Positions 28,742 through 38,372 of a stretch of DNA of 64,000 bases are shown piece after piece; positions within the stretch are counted from its first letter, which is position 1; the number at the start of each line of letters is the position of its first letter. Below the pieces are notes generated by a model. It did not search any database. It saw only the letters and a program-made list of their open reading frames with translations, and was not told the origin of the DNA. Source of the stretch: Nostoc sp. TH1S01. GTDB taxonomy: Bacteria > Cyanobacteriota > Cyanobacteriia > Cyanobacteriales > Nostocaceae. The stretch spans positions 124,001 to 188,000 of the forward strand of contig JAGKSW010000018.1 of the NCBI GenBank assembly GCA_018993265.1, read 5' to 3'. Position numbers and translations under genes: made by a program.

Positions 28742-31228
28742 ATGTATGTAATATTCAGGGTATTTAAAATGACTAGCCTGCCTATTCAGTGTGCAAATTT
28801 AAAAGAGCAAGTTGAATTAATCTTACAACTTTTACAGCAAGAACCTGCTTTACGCTCTCAAGATATTGCACCTGTACAAACTTCTTTAGGTAAAGCAATC
28901 TCGCCCAAGTTTGAAATTGTGTTTGCAGGTGCGTTTAGTGCAGGTAAATCTATGCTGATTAATGCACTACTGGAGAGAGAATTGCTGTATAGTGCAGAAG
29001 GTCACGCCACAGGTACAGAATGCAAAATTGAATATGCAGAACTCGATCAAGAAAGAGTAGTTCTGACTTTTTTAAGTGAGTCTGAAATTCGAGAACAAGC
29101 AAGTTATTTATGTCAGCAACTAGGATTTACAACAGCAGTAAATATCAATCAAACTGAAGTTATTAACTTGCTTAATCAAGGTTGTGAAGTAATTCTTCAG
29201 CAGGAAGGTGGCGAAAGTAAATCTGAACGTGCAAAACAAGCCAAAGCATTAATATTATTACTAGCAGGATATGAAGCAAACCGCGAACATATTCACACAG
29301 TGAATAATGCTACGTATTCAATGGAAAAATTTAACTTTTATAATTTGAAGGAAGCAGCAGGATATGCAAGAAGAGGAAGTAATAGTGCTGTTTTAAAGCG
29401 AATTGAATATTATTGTAATCATCCTCTTTTGGAAGATGGTAACGTAATTATTGATACGCCAGGAATTGATGCACCAGTAGAGAAGGATGCACAGTTAACT
29501 TACAGTAAAATTCAACATCCAGATACCTCAGCAGTGGTGTGTGTGCTGAAACCAGCATCGGCTGGTGATATGACAAAAGAAGAAACTGCACTTTTAGAAA
29601 CAATGCGGGGAAATGGTGGAATCCGCGATCGCGTTTTTTATGTCTTCAACCGCATCGATGAAACTTGGTACAATACCCAATTAAGGCAGCGATTGGATGA
29701 TTTAATTAACACTCAGTTTCGTGATACCAGCAGAGTTTATAAAACCAGTGGCTTACTTGGTTTTTATGGTAGTCAAATTAAACAGACAAGTTTGCACAAT
29801 AGGTTTGGTTTAGATTCTATCTTTGCTGAAAGTGTTAAAGGTTTGAATGGAGAGGAAGAAACACCACAGTTTGTCTACGCATTTAATAACTATTGTGTAA
29901 CTTCCGGTAAGCTTTCCCATACCAATTTTCGGATTTCTCTGAATGGGTTTGAAACTCCCAATCAAAATTATTTGCGGATTTTAGCTGAACAAGGTACACC
30001 GTTAATAAATCAGCTAATTCTTGATAGTGGTATTGAAGAATTTCGTGCAGCCATTACCCGCTATCTCACTGAAGAAAAGCGTCCGCTGCTGTTTCAAAAT
30101 CTGGCTGATGATTTAGAAGATATTTGTATTAAGCTGAAAAAAACCTATCAATCTGCTTATCGAGATTTAGACAGCCAGCCACGAGAAATTGAAGCGATGA
30201 AGTCGCAGGAATTACAAAGACTCAATCAACAATTACAGCAAATTGGCAAAGATTTCAATCAACATATTATAGAAGAAGTTAACCAAATCATTAATAATAC
30301 TTGTGATGCTTTTGAGGCTGATTTTCGCCAATTACAATCACGCATGATTCGGCGTTTAGATGAATTGTTATGTACTTTTTCTGTGGCTGATGCTTATCGA
30401 CGTGCGACTCTCAGTCATTTGCGGAATGCAACTGCACCGTTGCTGGCGATTTTAGTTGAGGCATTTTATTACTTATCCAATCAGTTAGAAGATATTTTAG
30501 TCAACTCCTCCGAACAAGTCGTTGCGAGTTTATTTCAACGATTAATGGAGAAAATTCGCAAAACCGAATACTATCGTCAGTTATATCGCTTATTGGGTAA
30601 TGATGGTGGAATTGAACACAAGATACAAGCTATCGAAAAACAGGTATCATTAGCTTTAGTTAGTGCCGCAAGTGTAGAGTGCGATCGCTTCGTTCGAGAA
30701 AGTCCTAGATTTTATGATGAAGGTACTTTTTCTATTTATCAATTTCGTCAGACTTTGCAGCAAACTTCGCAAAGTTATGACTGTGAAAGTATGATAGAAG
30801 CTGAACCAGCAATTAGGCAATTATTAAAGTTAGATTTTGAACCCAAAGTTTCCCACACAATTCGCAAATCGTTCCGCCAAACTATTAATCAAATTTTGAA
30901 AACACAGTTGTTACCAATGGCGGAACAACAAGCGGATGATATTTTACAGCAGTATCCCCAAGCGCGTGTTTATTTAGAGCAGACTTTACAACACGAAGCT
31001 GAAGAGAAGATTTTGCATAATCGCCGTTTGTTGAGTGTTGTAGAACAAAAAATTGAAAGTTATAACGCCGCGGTATCTGGAATTAATAGTTGTTTGCAAG
31101 CAATGCAATTATATGACTATTTATTGCCAGTAATTACTCTTGGTGAATTAGATGTTGTTGAACAGATTGCGGCTAGTAATGGTGTGGTTGTTTCTGATGG
31201 GTTATTAGATGGTGTTGCACAAATTTAG
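28742..31228 (+). CDS. Dynamin-like GTPase (bacterial dynamin-like protein family); likely start ATG at 28769
   Basis: P-loop GAFSAGKSMLINALL, GHATGTECKIEY, VIIDTPGIDAP, FYVFNRIDETW; long helical C-terminal region. Confidence 0.85.
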   Translation: MYVIFRVFKMTSLPIQCANLKEQVELILQLLQQEPALRSQDIAPVQTSLGKAISPKFEIVFAGAFSAGKSMLINALLERELLYSAEGHATGTECKIEYAELDQERVVLTFLSESEIREQASYLCQQLGFTTAVNINQTEVINLLNQGCEVILQQEGGESKSERAKQAKALILLLAGYEANREHIHTVNNATYSMEKFNFYNLKEAAGYARRGSNSAVLKRIEYYCNHPLLEDGNVIIDTPGIDAPVEKDAQLTYSKIQHPDTSAVVCVLKPASAGDMTKEETALLETMRGNGGIRDRVFYVFNRIDETWYNTQLRQRLDDLINTQFRDTSRVYKTSGLLGFYGSQIKQTSLHNRFGLDSIFAESVKGLNGEEETPQFVYAFNNYCVTSGKLSHTNFRISLNGFETPNQNYLRILAEQGTPLINQLILDSGIEEFRAAITRYLTEEKRPLLFQNLADDLEDICIKLKKTYQSAYRDLDSQPREIEAMKSQELQRLNQQLQQIGKDFNQHIIEEVNQIINNTCDAFEADFRQLQSRMIRRLDELLCTFSVADAYRRATLSHLRNATAPLLAILVEAFYYLSNQLEDILVNSSEQVVASLFQRLMEKIRKTEYYRQLYRLLGNDGGIEHKIQAIEKQVSLALVSAASVECDRFVRESPRFYDEGTFSIYQFRQTLQQTSQSYDCESMIEAEPAIRQLLKLDFEPKVSHTIRKSFRQTINQILKTQLLPMAEQQADDILQQYPQARVYLEQTLQHEAEEKILHNRRLLSVVEQKIESYNAAVSGINSCLQAMQLYDYLLPVITLGELDVVEQIAASNGVVVSDGLLDGVAQI

Positions 31229-31309
31229 GATAAATTAACCGCCGATAGACGCAGATGAAAATAGAGTGAATAATTAGATATGGCATTCCTAAATTATTCG
31301 TAAACAACA

Positions 31310-31342
31310 AGATCCCCGACTTCTTTAAGAAGTCGGGGATCT
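31310..31342. repeat. Palindromic repeat C, copy 1: AGATCCCCGACTTCTTTAAGAAGTCGGGGATCT
   Basis: Perfect hairpin; identical copy at 37940-37972, variant at 32306-32334. Confidence 0.9.
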
Positions 31343-31392
31343 GAATCTAATGAAGTGACTGAGATAATTTTTAATAGTAAATAGAGGTTGAT

Positions 31393-31746
31393 ATGGAAGA
31401 AAATTGGTATTTACAGGAATGTAGGGATGATGATGTTATTTCATCCAAGGAAAAATTATTTAAAGTAGGTAGGTTTCGAGAAACTCTTAATTATGTATTT
31501 ACTCACCGACTTGCGAATATAATTAATGCTGCATTTCAAGAGCGAAAATTGCCAGTAACTAATACACAAGAATTTTTAGATAGTGGTTTAGAATGTGAAA
31601 TTCTTAAGATTGGCTCACAAGGCTGGCAATCAGGAAAAATAAACATAAAAATTTCTGTAGAATTTATTCCTGATGAACAAAATTTGATGGAAAAAGAGTC
31701 ACCACTTGATGACTTACGTCGCATGATTCAGGAAGGAAATTCATGA
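31393..31746 (+). CDS. KGK domain protein
   Basis: DDDVISSKEKLFKVGRFRETLNYVFTHRLANIINAAFQERK...LECEILKIGSQGWQSGKINIKISVEFIPD. Confidence 0.75.
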   Translation: MEENWYLQECRDDDVISSKEKLFKVGRFRETLNYVFTHRLANIINAAFQERKLPVTNTQEFLDSGLECEILKIGSQGWQSGKINIKISVEFIPDEQNLMEKESPLDDLRRMIQEGNS

Positions 31747-31988
31747 ATAAAACGCCGCGTATTCGTATCCCGCCTGAAGTGAGACAATATGTATTTCAAC
31801 GTGATAAATATCAATGTCAAAGTTGCGGAAAGACTGGGGAAGAAATTAATCTGACTATCGACCATATCATTCCGCTGGCGCAGGGTGGTCAGAATGATAT
31901 CAGCAATTTACATACTCTTTGCTTGACATGTAATCAAGAAAAATCAGACAAAATTGATCAGCGTTTTCGGCGACATTTTAAAAGTTAA
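31743..31988 (+). CDS. HNH endonuclease (compact, 81 aa)
   Basis: RDKYQCQSCGKTGEEINLTIDHIIPLAQGGQNDISNLHTLCLTCNQEKSDK; ATGA overlap with the KGK gene. Confidence 0.9.
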   Translation: MNKTPRIRIPPEVRQYVFQRDKYQCQSCGKTGEEINLTIDHIIPLAQGGQNDISNLHTLCLTCNQEKSDKIDQRFRRHFKS

Positions 31989-32023
31989 GCTAACCTAGAA
32001 TAGGCTGTTAGTTTTTAATTTAT

Positions 32024-32272
32024 ATGTCTCGCAAAGTCAACAGCAATTCTCGTAGATTTGGCAAACTTAGAACCACAGCATTTTATTTATTCGCTGCGAT
32101 CGCTATTTTAGCGGTTGCCTTTCCTAAACTATATGAAATTAAAACAAAAGCAGGAATTAATATCTCAAGTAAGTATCACGCTGGCTCTTTTTTAGAAAAG
32201 CATACGCTTGGGTTATTCCGGTGTGAATGGCTTTACCCATATCACTGCGATCGCCATAGAGGAAAAGTTTAA
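32024..32272 (+). CDS. Hypothetical small membrane-anchored protein
   Basis: ORF with hydrophobic segment TTAFYLFAAIAILAVAFP; low support. Confidence 0.4.
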   Translation: MSRKVNSNSRRFGKLRTTAFYLFAAIAILAVAFPKLYEIKTKAGINISSKYHAGSFLEKHTLGLFRCEWLYPYHCDRHRGKV

Positions 32273-32305
32273 TCAATAAAATCTCAATTATTCGCGCTCA
32301 ACAAG

Positions 32306-32334
32306 ATACCCGACTTTGCTAAGAAGTCGGGTAT
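32306..32334. repeat. Palindromic repeat C, variant copy: ATACCCGACTT tgctaag AAGTCGGGTAT
   Basis: Compensatory change in the stem relative to the other two copies. Confidence 0.85.
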
Positions 32335-32378
32335 ATAATTTAGCACAAGTTACTGACAAATTTAAAATTATTTTTTCG

Positions 32379-33431
32379 CTAAACAGCGCCACTTCTTCTG
32401 TTAAACAAAATAGCAACAGTTTTAAAAATTAACTTTAAATCGTACAGCAAACTCCAATTTTTTTGATATTGCAAATCTAGGCGAATCACATCTTCAAAAC
32501 TACGGACTGTAGATCGACCGTTAACTTGCCATTCTCCAGTCATTCCTGGTTTTACATCTAAACGCTGCCACTCTGGTACTTCATAACGCTCAACTTCATC
32601 AGGCGTAGGTGGTCTAGTGCCTACTAAACTCATATCACCTTTTAAAACATTCCAAAATTGTGGCAATTCATCTAAACTTGTGCGACGTAAAAATCTACCT
32701 ACCTTGGTAATTCTAGGGTCGTTTTCATTCTTGAAAAATGCACCCTGCACTTGATTTTTAACTAAAGCTTTTTTGGCTTCCGCATCTACACACATAGAGC
32801 GAAATTTCCAAATTTTAAACCGCTTACCCATCCAGCCACATCGGGTTTGACTAAATAAAATCGGGCCAGGATCGTCAATTTGAATAGCAACTACAATCGG
32901 GATAAACAAAATTCCTGTAATCACTAAACCCACTAATGAACCAACTATATCGATCCAGCGTTTCATCCAAGACGCTATCGAGGGGTGAGTTGTGGGAAGC
33001 TGTTCTTCTAGTTTACGAGAACTATTTTTAGACGCTTCTATAAGATTTTCAGCCGCGATAAATGCTGCTTCGCCACTAGACTCCATCGGAAAAAGTTTAT
33101 CTAATCCTGTCAGGCTTAACACCGCCATTACTTGCGGAGTAACATCCCGCAGAATGATAGTAATTCCTTTTTCTTGAGCAATTTTGTAATTACTAACCAG
33201 AGCGCCTAAACCACTACTATCCATAAAAATAGTTTGGTGAAAATCAACAATGATTTTCTTCAGGTGCGGGTTTGCTTCGATTAAGTCTTGGCAGGTTTGC
33301 TTAAAGCCGACTGCTTCTAGCACGCTTAACCGCGCGGACACCTGCACTATCGCCGTTTCATTTAGGGAAGTAACTGGGAAATTTACCTCTGTGGGTTGGC
33401 TAGTCATGAAGCTCTGCACTTTCGTTGCCAT
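32379..33431 (-). CDS. STAS-domain / bacterial sugar transferase fusion (polyprenyl-phosphate sugar phosphotransferase family)
   Basis: STAS: KKIIVDFHQTIFMDSSGLGALVSNYKIAQEKG; transferase: KRWIDIVGSLVGLVITGILFIPIVVAI...GPILFSQTRCGWMGKRFKIWKFRSM...RRTSLDELPQFWNVLKGDMSLVGTRPPTPDEV. Confidence 0.92.
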   Translation of the reverse strand: MATKVQSFMTSQPTEVNFPVTSLNETAIVQVSARLSVLEAVGFKQTCQDLIEANPHLKKIIVDFHQTIFMDSSGLGALVSNYKIAQEKGITIILRDVTPQVMAVLSLTGLDKLFPMESSGEAAFIAAENLIEASKNSSRKLEEQLPTTHPSIASWMKRWIDIVGSLVGLVITGILFIPIVVAIQIDDPGPILFSQTRCGWMGKRFKIWKFRSMCVDAEAKKALVKNQVQGAFFKNENDPRITKVGRFLRRTSLDELPQFWNVLKGDMSLVGTRPPTPDEVERYEVPEWQRLDVKPGMTGEWQVNGRSTVRSFEDVIRLDLQYQKNWSLLYDLKLIFKTVAILFNRRSGAV

Positions 33432-33583
33432 GTAAATTTAATCTGCCAAACATTATTGTGTCCTAGAAAATCACTGAACCTCAAATCTAAAGGGTAAGAA
33501 CAAAGACTAATTTTTACCTGTAGTTAGAGAGGTTAGGAAATTTTGAAAGCGTGAGTGCTAAGAATAGTAATATTTTTATCTCA

Positions 33584-33611
33584 TGCCTCCTGCCTTCTGT
33601 CTTCTGCCTTT
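33584..33611. repeat. Heptanucleotide repeat TGCCTCC TGCCTTC TGTCTTC TGCCTTT
   Basis: Read directly. Confidence 0.9.
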
Positions 33612-33728
33612 TGCTGTAGTTATCTGGAGTAAGAGCGGAGATTGCCAAGGACAATTCACAATAGAACAAGAACTAAAAAATGTACTTGCTTTTATATCGC
33701 TACAGCGCGATCGCTTTGCTACTATCCC

Positions 33729-34529
33729 ATGACTGCTAACACTACCGTTGAACCTACTGCACGCCTGATTGAGGTCTTTTCTGCTATTCAAGGGGAAGGA
33801 TTGAATGTCGGGACACGTCAAATTTTTATTCGCTTTGCTTTGTGTGACTTGCGCTGTCATTTTTGCGATAGCTCCCACACATGGAATGCACCCACTACCT
33901 GTAAGGTAGAACGCTCACCTGGATCACGAGAATTTGAAATTCACTCTAATCCCGTCCCCTTAACCATATTACTCGAATGGATTAAACGTCAAAATCTACC
34001 GTTGCTACACGATAGCATTAGCTTGACTGGCGGCGAACCGCTTCTACATACGCCTTTTTTGCATGAATTTCTGCCCCAAGTGCGATCGCTTACTGGTTTA
34101 CCTATATACCTAGAGAGTGGGGGACATCGCCCAGAACAACTGGCTATGATTTTGCCTTACCTAGACTCTGTGGGTATGGATTGGAAGCTACCCAGCGTCA
34201 GCGGCGAGACTTATTGGCAAGAACATACAAAATTTCTCCAATTATGCCACAACAACCAATCTTTGGATGTTTTTGTCAAGATAATTATTTCGCAAAGTAC
34301 AAATCCAGATGAGTTGCAAAAAGCCGCTTTATTGATAGCAGATATCAATGCAAATATTCCTGTTTTTTTACAGCCAGTTACGCCTCTACCTGTTTCTGAG
34401 CAATTCACTTCCACACCAATACTTGCTCCAAATCCCGATCAAGTATTGATATGGCAAGCTTTAATGAAAAAGTTTTTGGCTCATGTCCGAGTTGTGCCGC
34501 AAACCCATAAAATGCTCAATCAACTGTAA
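33729..34529 (+). CDS. queE: 7-carboxy-7-deazaguanine synthase (radical SAM)
   Basis: IEVFSAIQGEGLNVGTRQIFIRFALCDLRCHFCDSSHTW (CX3CX2C), SLTGGEPLLH; ATG at 33729 preferred over the ORF-track start. Confidence 0.92.
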   Translation: MTANTTVEPTARLIEVFSAIQGEGLNVGTRQIFIRFALCDLRCHFCDSSHTWNAPTTCKVERSPGSREFEIHSNPVPLTILLEWIKRQNLPLLHDSISLTGGEPLLHTPFLHEFLPQVRSLTGLPIYLESGGHRPEQLAMILPYLDSVGMDWKLPSVSGETYWQEHTKFLQLCHNNQSLDVFVKIIISQSTNPDELQKAALLIADINANIPVFLQPVTPLPVSEQFTSTPILAPNPDQVLIWQALMKKFLAHVRVVPQTHKMLNQL

Positions 34530-34695
34530 AGAGTGCTGAGTTTTGAATAGTGTGAAAGTTTGATGAAGATGTTTCCAAGTAAAAACCGCATTCTATTAAG
34601 TAAATATGTGCTATTAATCACCTTAATTTTGAGTTAACTTTTCCTTAATCTAGAAGTCCAAAGCTGAAAAAACTGTGTCTTTTTGGGAAGAGTAC

Positions 34696-36183
34696 ATGAT
34701 TTCTGTAAAGCATTGGATTTCTGGATTCAGCTTTTCGCTGGTAGCTGCCATAGTTAGTATTACAGGAACAGCAACCACTGCTAACGCTATTTCTCTGGTT
34801 AATGGCATCACAATTCCTGGCGGTAGTACAGATTTATCTGCTTCTAGTACGAATAGTGCCAACACTAATCGCCTGGGGTTTTTCTCTGACCTGTACTACG
34901 ATCGCTACAATAATGTGTACTACAGCCTCGCCGATCGCGGCCCCGGTGGCGGTGTCATCAGCTACAACCCACGAGTGCAGAAATTCTCTTTAGATGTTGA
35001 CCAAAATACAGGTGCAATCAGTAATTTCCAGTTATTAGACACGATTCTCTTCACCCAAAATGGTCAAAACTTTAACGGCTTGAATCCTGCCATACTCAAT
35101 GGAAATGCCAGCATTCTTGGTCGCAGTTTTGACCCAGAAGGATTTGCGATCGCGCCGAATGGCAATTTCTACGTTTCGGATGAATATGGCCCCTCTGTAT
35201 ACGAATTTAGCCCCACTGGTTCCTTTATCCGAGCATTTAATACCCCCAGCAATCTAATCCCCAGACAAAGTGACGGCACAATTAACTACGTTGATGGTCG
35301 TCCAACTATTTCCACGGGTCGTCAAGACAACCGCGGCTTTGAAGGCGTAACCCTCAGTCCAGACGGTAGCCGCCTATTTGCCATGCTGCAAGACCCTTTA
35401 GTTAACGAAGGTTCCCCCGATGGACGGCGCAGTCGCAATTTACGAATAGTAGAATTTGACACTAACACTGGTAGTAGTACTGCTCAATACATCTATCAGC
35501 TGGAAAGCTTGACAGATATTAATGCTCGTGTGCCTGATAATGCTTTTGGAAATAATGCCCAAGGACGCAATATTGGTATCAGCGCCATCACAGCCTTGAA
35601 CAATAACGAATTTTTAGTTCTGGAACGGGATAATCGGGGTATTGGTGTCGATGATCCCACAGGTAACACACCTGTTTCTACCAAACGTATCTACAGAATT
35701 GATTTGACTGGTGCAACCAATGTGACTGATATTAGCTTGACAGATATCAATGATTTACCTGCTGGAGTCACACCCGTCGGTAAGACTTTGTTTGCGGACA
35801 TTGCCGAATTTCTGAGAAATGCTGGACAAACTATTCCTGAAAAATTTGAAGGTTTGGCAATTGGGCCGCAACTTGCTGATGGTTCTTACGCCTTAATATT
35901 GGGTACAGATAACGACTTCAGCGTTACCCAAAATGGACAGAATGTACAATTTGACGTGTGTACAGATGGGACTAACTTCTCTCAAGTCCCCATTGATAGC
36001 GGTTGTCCTACAGGACAATCTTTAATTCCGACGTTTGTTTACGCCTTAAAAGCCAGCCAACAAGAATTGGACGGATTTGTACCACCACAAAGAGTCCCAG
36101 AACCAACCACAACTGCTGGACTAGTCTTACTGGCTGCTAGTAGTTTCTTTTTCAAGCGGCAGTTTAAATCTATGCAAAAGTAA
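34696..36183 (+). CDS. Secreted esterase-like/phytase-like protein with PEP-CTERM sorting signal
   Basis: Signal peptide MISVKHWISGFSFSLVAAIVSITGTATTANA; SFDPEGFAIAPNGNFYVSDEYGPSVYEF, DNRGFEGVTLSPDG; C-term VPEPTTTAGLVLLAASSFFFKRQ. Confidence 0.88.
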   Translation: MISVKHWISGFSFSLVAAIVSITGTATTANAISLVNGITIPGGSTDLSASSTNSANTNRLGFFSDLYYDRYNNVYYSLADRGPGGGVISYNPRVQKFSLDVDQNTGAISNFQLLDTILFTQNGQNFNGLNPAILNGNASILGRSFDPEGFAIAPNGNFYVSDEYGPSVYEFSPTGSFIRAFNTPSNLIPRQSDGTINYVDGRPTISTGRQDNRGFEGVTLSPDGSRLFAMLQDPLVNEGSPDGRRSRNLRIVEFDTNTGSSTAQYIYQLESLTDINARVPDNAFGNNAQGRNIGISAITALNNNEFLVLERDNRGIGVDDPTGNTPVSTKRIYRIDLTGATNVTDISLTDINDLPAGVTPVGKTLFADIAEFLRNAGQTIPEKFEGLAIGPQLADGSYALILGTDNDFSVTQNGQNVQFDVCTDGTNFSQVPIDSGCPTGQSLIPTFVYALKASQQELDGFVPPQRVPEPTTTAGLVLLAASSFFFKRQFKSMQK

Positions 36184-36184
36184 A

Positions 36185-36299
36185 TATGGGAGTTCTATTT
36201 GATTTTTGAAAAAAACTCAGTAAAGTTTTTGTTTCCTATTCCCCGTTCCCTGTTCCCTAGCTTCACGACTAAGTTCAGAAATCAAATCGGATTGCTATA
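36185..36299. mobile_element. MITE-like element A, copy 2, carrying CCCGTTCCCTGTTCCC heptads
   Basis: TATGGGAGTTCTATTTGATTTTTGAA ... TTCAGAAATCAAATCGGATTGCTATA. Confidence 0.75.
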
Positions 36300-36346
36300 A
36301 ATGCTTGTTTGGGTGGGTATTGCCCACCCAAGATAATTCTCTAAGG

Positions 36347-36991
36347 TTACAGTTCGCTGTCCTCTGGAGACCGAGATTTAGCTTTTGCCTTGTTGGCGCT
36401 GCGTTTGAGGGCAGAAAGTCGTGCTTCATAACGAGACCGTTGGCGTTTGCTGGGAGTAGTATCGATTAAGGTTTTCAAGGCGCTACCAAGACTCTTGTAG
36501 GCATTAGGGAGACTGTAACCAAAACGAGTTGCTAGTGCGATCGCTTTTTCATCAGCATCCAACAATTCTCGCATTTGCTTTTCGCCATTATTTTTTTGAT
36601 AAAGTCGCCAACCAGAAACGCCACATAGCGCCAAGGCTAACACAAGCAACAATCCATCTTGTACCCACAACTCACCCACAGCACCGCCTAAACCAATAGC
36701 TAATGCTGCCATTTCCCAACCATCTTTGGGAATGGTGTCATTTTGAATGCGGGCAACTTCATGCCAGAAGAGCAGATTACGCTGATCCATAGCGAGAGCG
36801 TCCCATTTCACCAAGTCAATTTGAATTTCTACCTGGTCTTTACCAATTTCTTCGCTGCGGATCAGGGGTGGATTGACCTCAGTTGTGCCTTCAACTGTGA
36901 CCCAGCTTTGCAATTCTGGTGGTAGTAAGCCTTTTAATCGCCGGAGTTCACTCATTTCTGCTTTGGCAGAGGAGGTTGCATAGGATGTCAT
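36347..36991 (-). CDS. DUF3318 family protein
   Basis: ELRRLKGLLPPELQSWVTVEGTTEVNPPLIRSEEIGKDQVEIQIDLVKWDALAMDQRNLLFWHEVARIQNDTIP. Confidence 0.75.
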   Translation of the reverse strand: MTSYATSSAKAEMSELRRLKGLLPPELQSWVTVEGTTEVNPPLIRSEEIGKDQVEIQIDLVKWDALAMDQRNLLFWHEVARIQNDTIPKDGWEMAALAIGLGGAVGELWVQDGLLLVLALALCGVSGWRLYQKNNGEKQMRELLDADEKAIALATRFGYSLPNAYKSLGSALKTLIDTTPSKRQRSRYEARLSALKRSANKAKAKSRSPEDSEL

Positions 36992-37068
36992 AAAATCCAG
37001 CCCTAGAAAATTTCAGTATATAGTGAGGGTATCACTTTGGAGTATAGCTATTTAAGTGGTGATCCGCC

Positions 37069-37626
37069 TCATTCACTTGGAAAAGTCCCCCGCTTTTTTC
37101 TAGCCTCCATTGCCTTTTCTAAAAGTTCTAGTAAACCGGGTGCTTCTTCCTGAATACTGAGTAACATTCTTTCGCCAATTTCTATGTTTCCTGGATCTTC
37201 TCCTGTAGCCATCACTTCTTTCAACCGAGGGATAGCAATGCTATCGACAATCTGAATTAATCCACTCAAACAGCGTTGAAATTGCTTTTCTGTCAAAATC
37301 GAGTCTTCCAGAGGAAATTCAATAATCGCACGGATTTCGCCGTCGGATGGGTCATATTCCCATTGCAGCATTTTGGTTTCCCAAGAAATGGCTAACATTG
37401 TCTGGAGAATCGCCGCTTTGTAAGGATGGTCTTGCACTCCAGCCAAAACTTGAGGCGCAAAAATGCGGAAAAATTTTCCCTCCTCATCCAGTTGAACAAC
37501 TATCAGAAAATCTTCTAGGTTATCAGCTTCTACCCCGGTGATAATACGGTCTTCTTCATCATCAAAGCGGTAGTCCCAACCTAGTTTGTCTAAGTAACTG
37601 GCAATCTGTTCGAGAGTTGCTCCCAT
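37069..37626 (-). CDS. YbjN-domain protein
   Basis: LEQIASYLDKLGWDYRFDDEEDRIITGVEADNLEDFLIVVQLDEEGKFFRIFAPQVL. Confidence 0.75.
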   Translation of the reverse strand: MGATLEQIASYLDKLGWDYRFDDEEDRIITGVEADNLEDFLIVVQLDEEGKFFRIFAPQVLAGVQDHPYKAAILQTMLAISWETKMLQWEYDPSDGEIRAIIEFPLEDSILTEKQFQRCLSGLIQIVDSIAIPRLKEVMATGEDPGNIEIGERMLLSIQEEAPGLLELLEKAMEARKKRGTFPSE

Positions 37627-37939
37627 AAAAGCCTCATAAGAAATGGTGGAGCGGCTGTCACCAAAACTAGTGTAACCTGCTAGGTGTCTATGTTTAGGTT
37701 GATGTGGCGACTTCTGCTTGTTGAGAAGTATGCAATAGCTTGCTACATAATTTCGGATTTTTTCGACTGATATGTCTAAATTCTATGAAATAAGAAAATT
37801 GTGTGAGAGAAAGTACCCATAAGGACAAAATATTTTGCAATCTTTGTATCTCAATAATCAGTATTTCAAGTAATAGTTAAAAATCTCCATATCATGAGTA
37901 ATAAAAACCCAGATAGATTGCAAATTTTTAGTAAAAAAT

Positions 37940-37972
37940 AGATCCCCGACTTCTTTAAGAAGTCGGGGATCT
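37940..37972. repeat. Palindromic repeat C, copy 3 (identical to 31310-31342)
   Basis: AGATCCCCGACTTCTTTAAGAAGTCGGGGATCT. Confidence 0.9.
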
Positions 37973-37992
37973 AAAGCCTGCTGATAATGCGA

Positions 37993-38217
37993 TGTGCAAC
38001 TTATTCTTGAAACCACTCTCCAAACCTCTCACGCCAGTCGCTACAACGGAGGGAACCTCCCTTCGGGTTCACCACTTTGCTTATGCCGGGAAACCCGTCC
38101 ACCGCAAGTGGTTCACCGCAACGCGCTGGCTCCCCGAAGCGGAGAGAGGCTTTGAATCTTGCTCCCCTTCCCTCGTAGGGAAGGGGTTGGGGGTTAGGTT
38201 TTAGAGACAGTTGCACA
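37993..38217. mobile_element. TIR-bounded repeat element with nested ~102-bp insertion (38033-38134)
   Basis: TIR TGTGCAACT (37993-38001)/AGTTGCACA (38209-38217); core homologous to 670-765 but split by GCCAGTCGCTACAACGGAGGGAACCTCC...ACCGCAACGCGCTGGCTC. Confidence 0.7.
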
Positions 38218-38372
38218 CGGCGTTGCTGATAAGCAAAATCAAATAAAACTGCTCTACAACACAGATGTTAAAAAATCTCCAAAAAGTCTTATATTACAAA
38301 CATCGACTGATTTTTTACCAAAATATTGTAGTCGTCAACACATTTTTTAGGGTTTAATATTCACGAAAGTTT

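Noticed and set aside
33642-33728. N-terminal extension of QueE in the ORF track
   Set aside because: The conserved fold begins after ATG 33729; the extension resembles upstream non-coding sequence
37992-38216. ORFs on both strands (70-71 aa)
   Set aside because: They lie entirely within palindromic repeat DNA; spurious coding from hairpin elements
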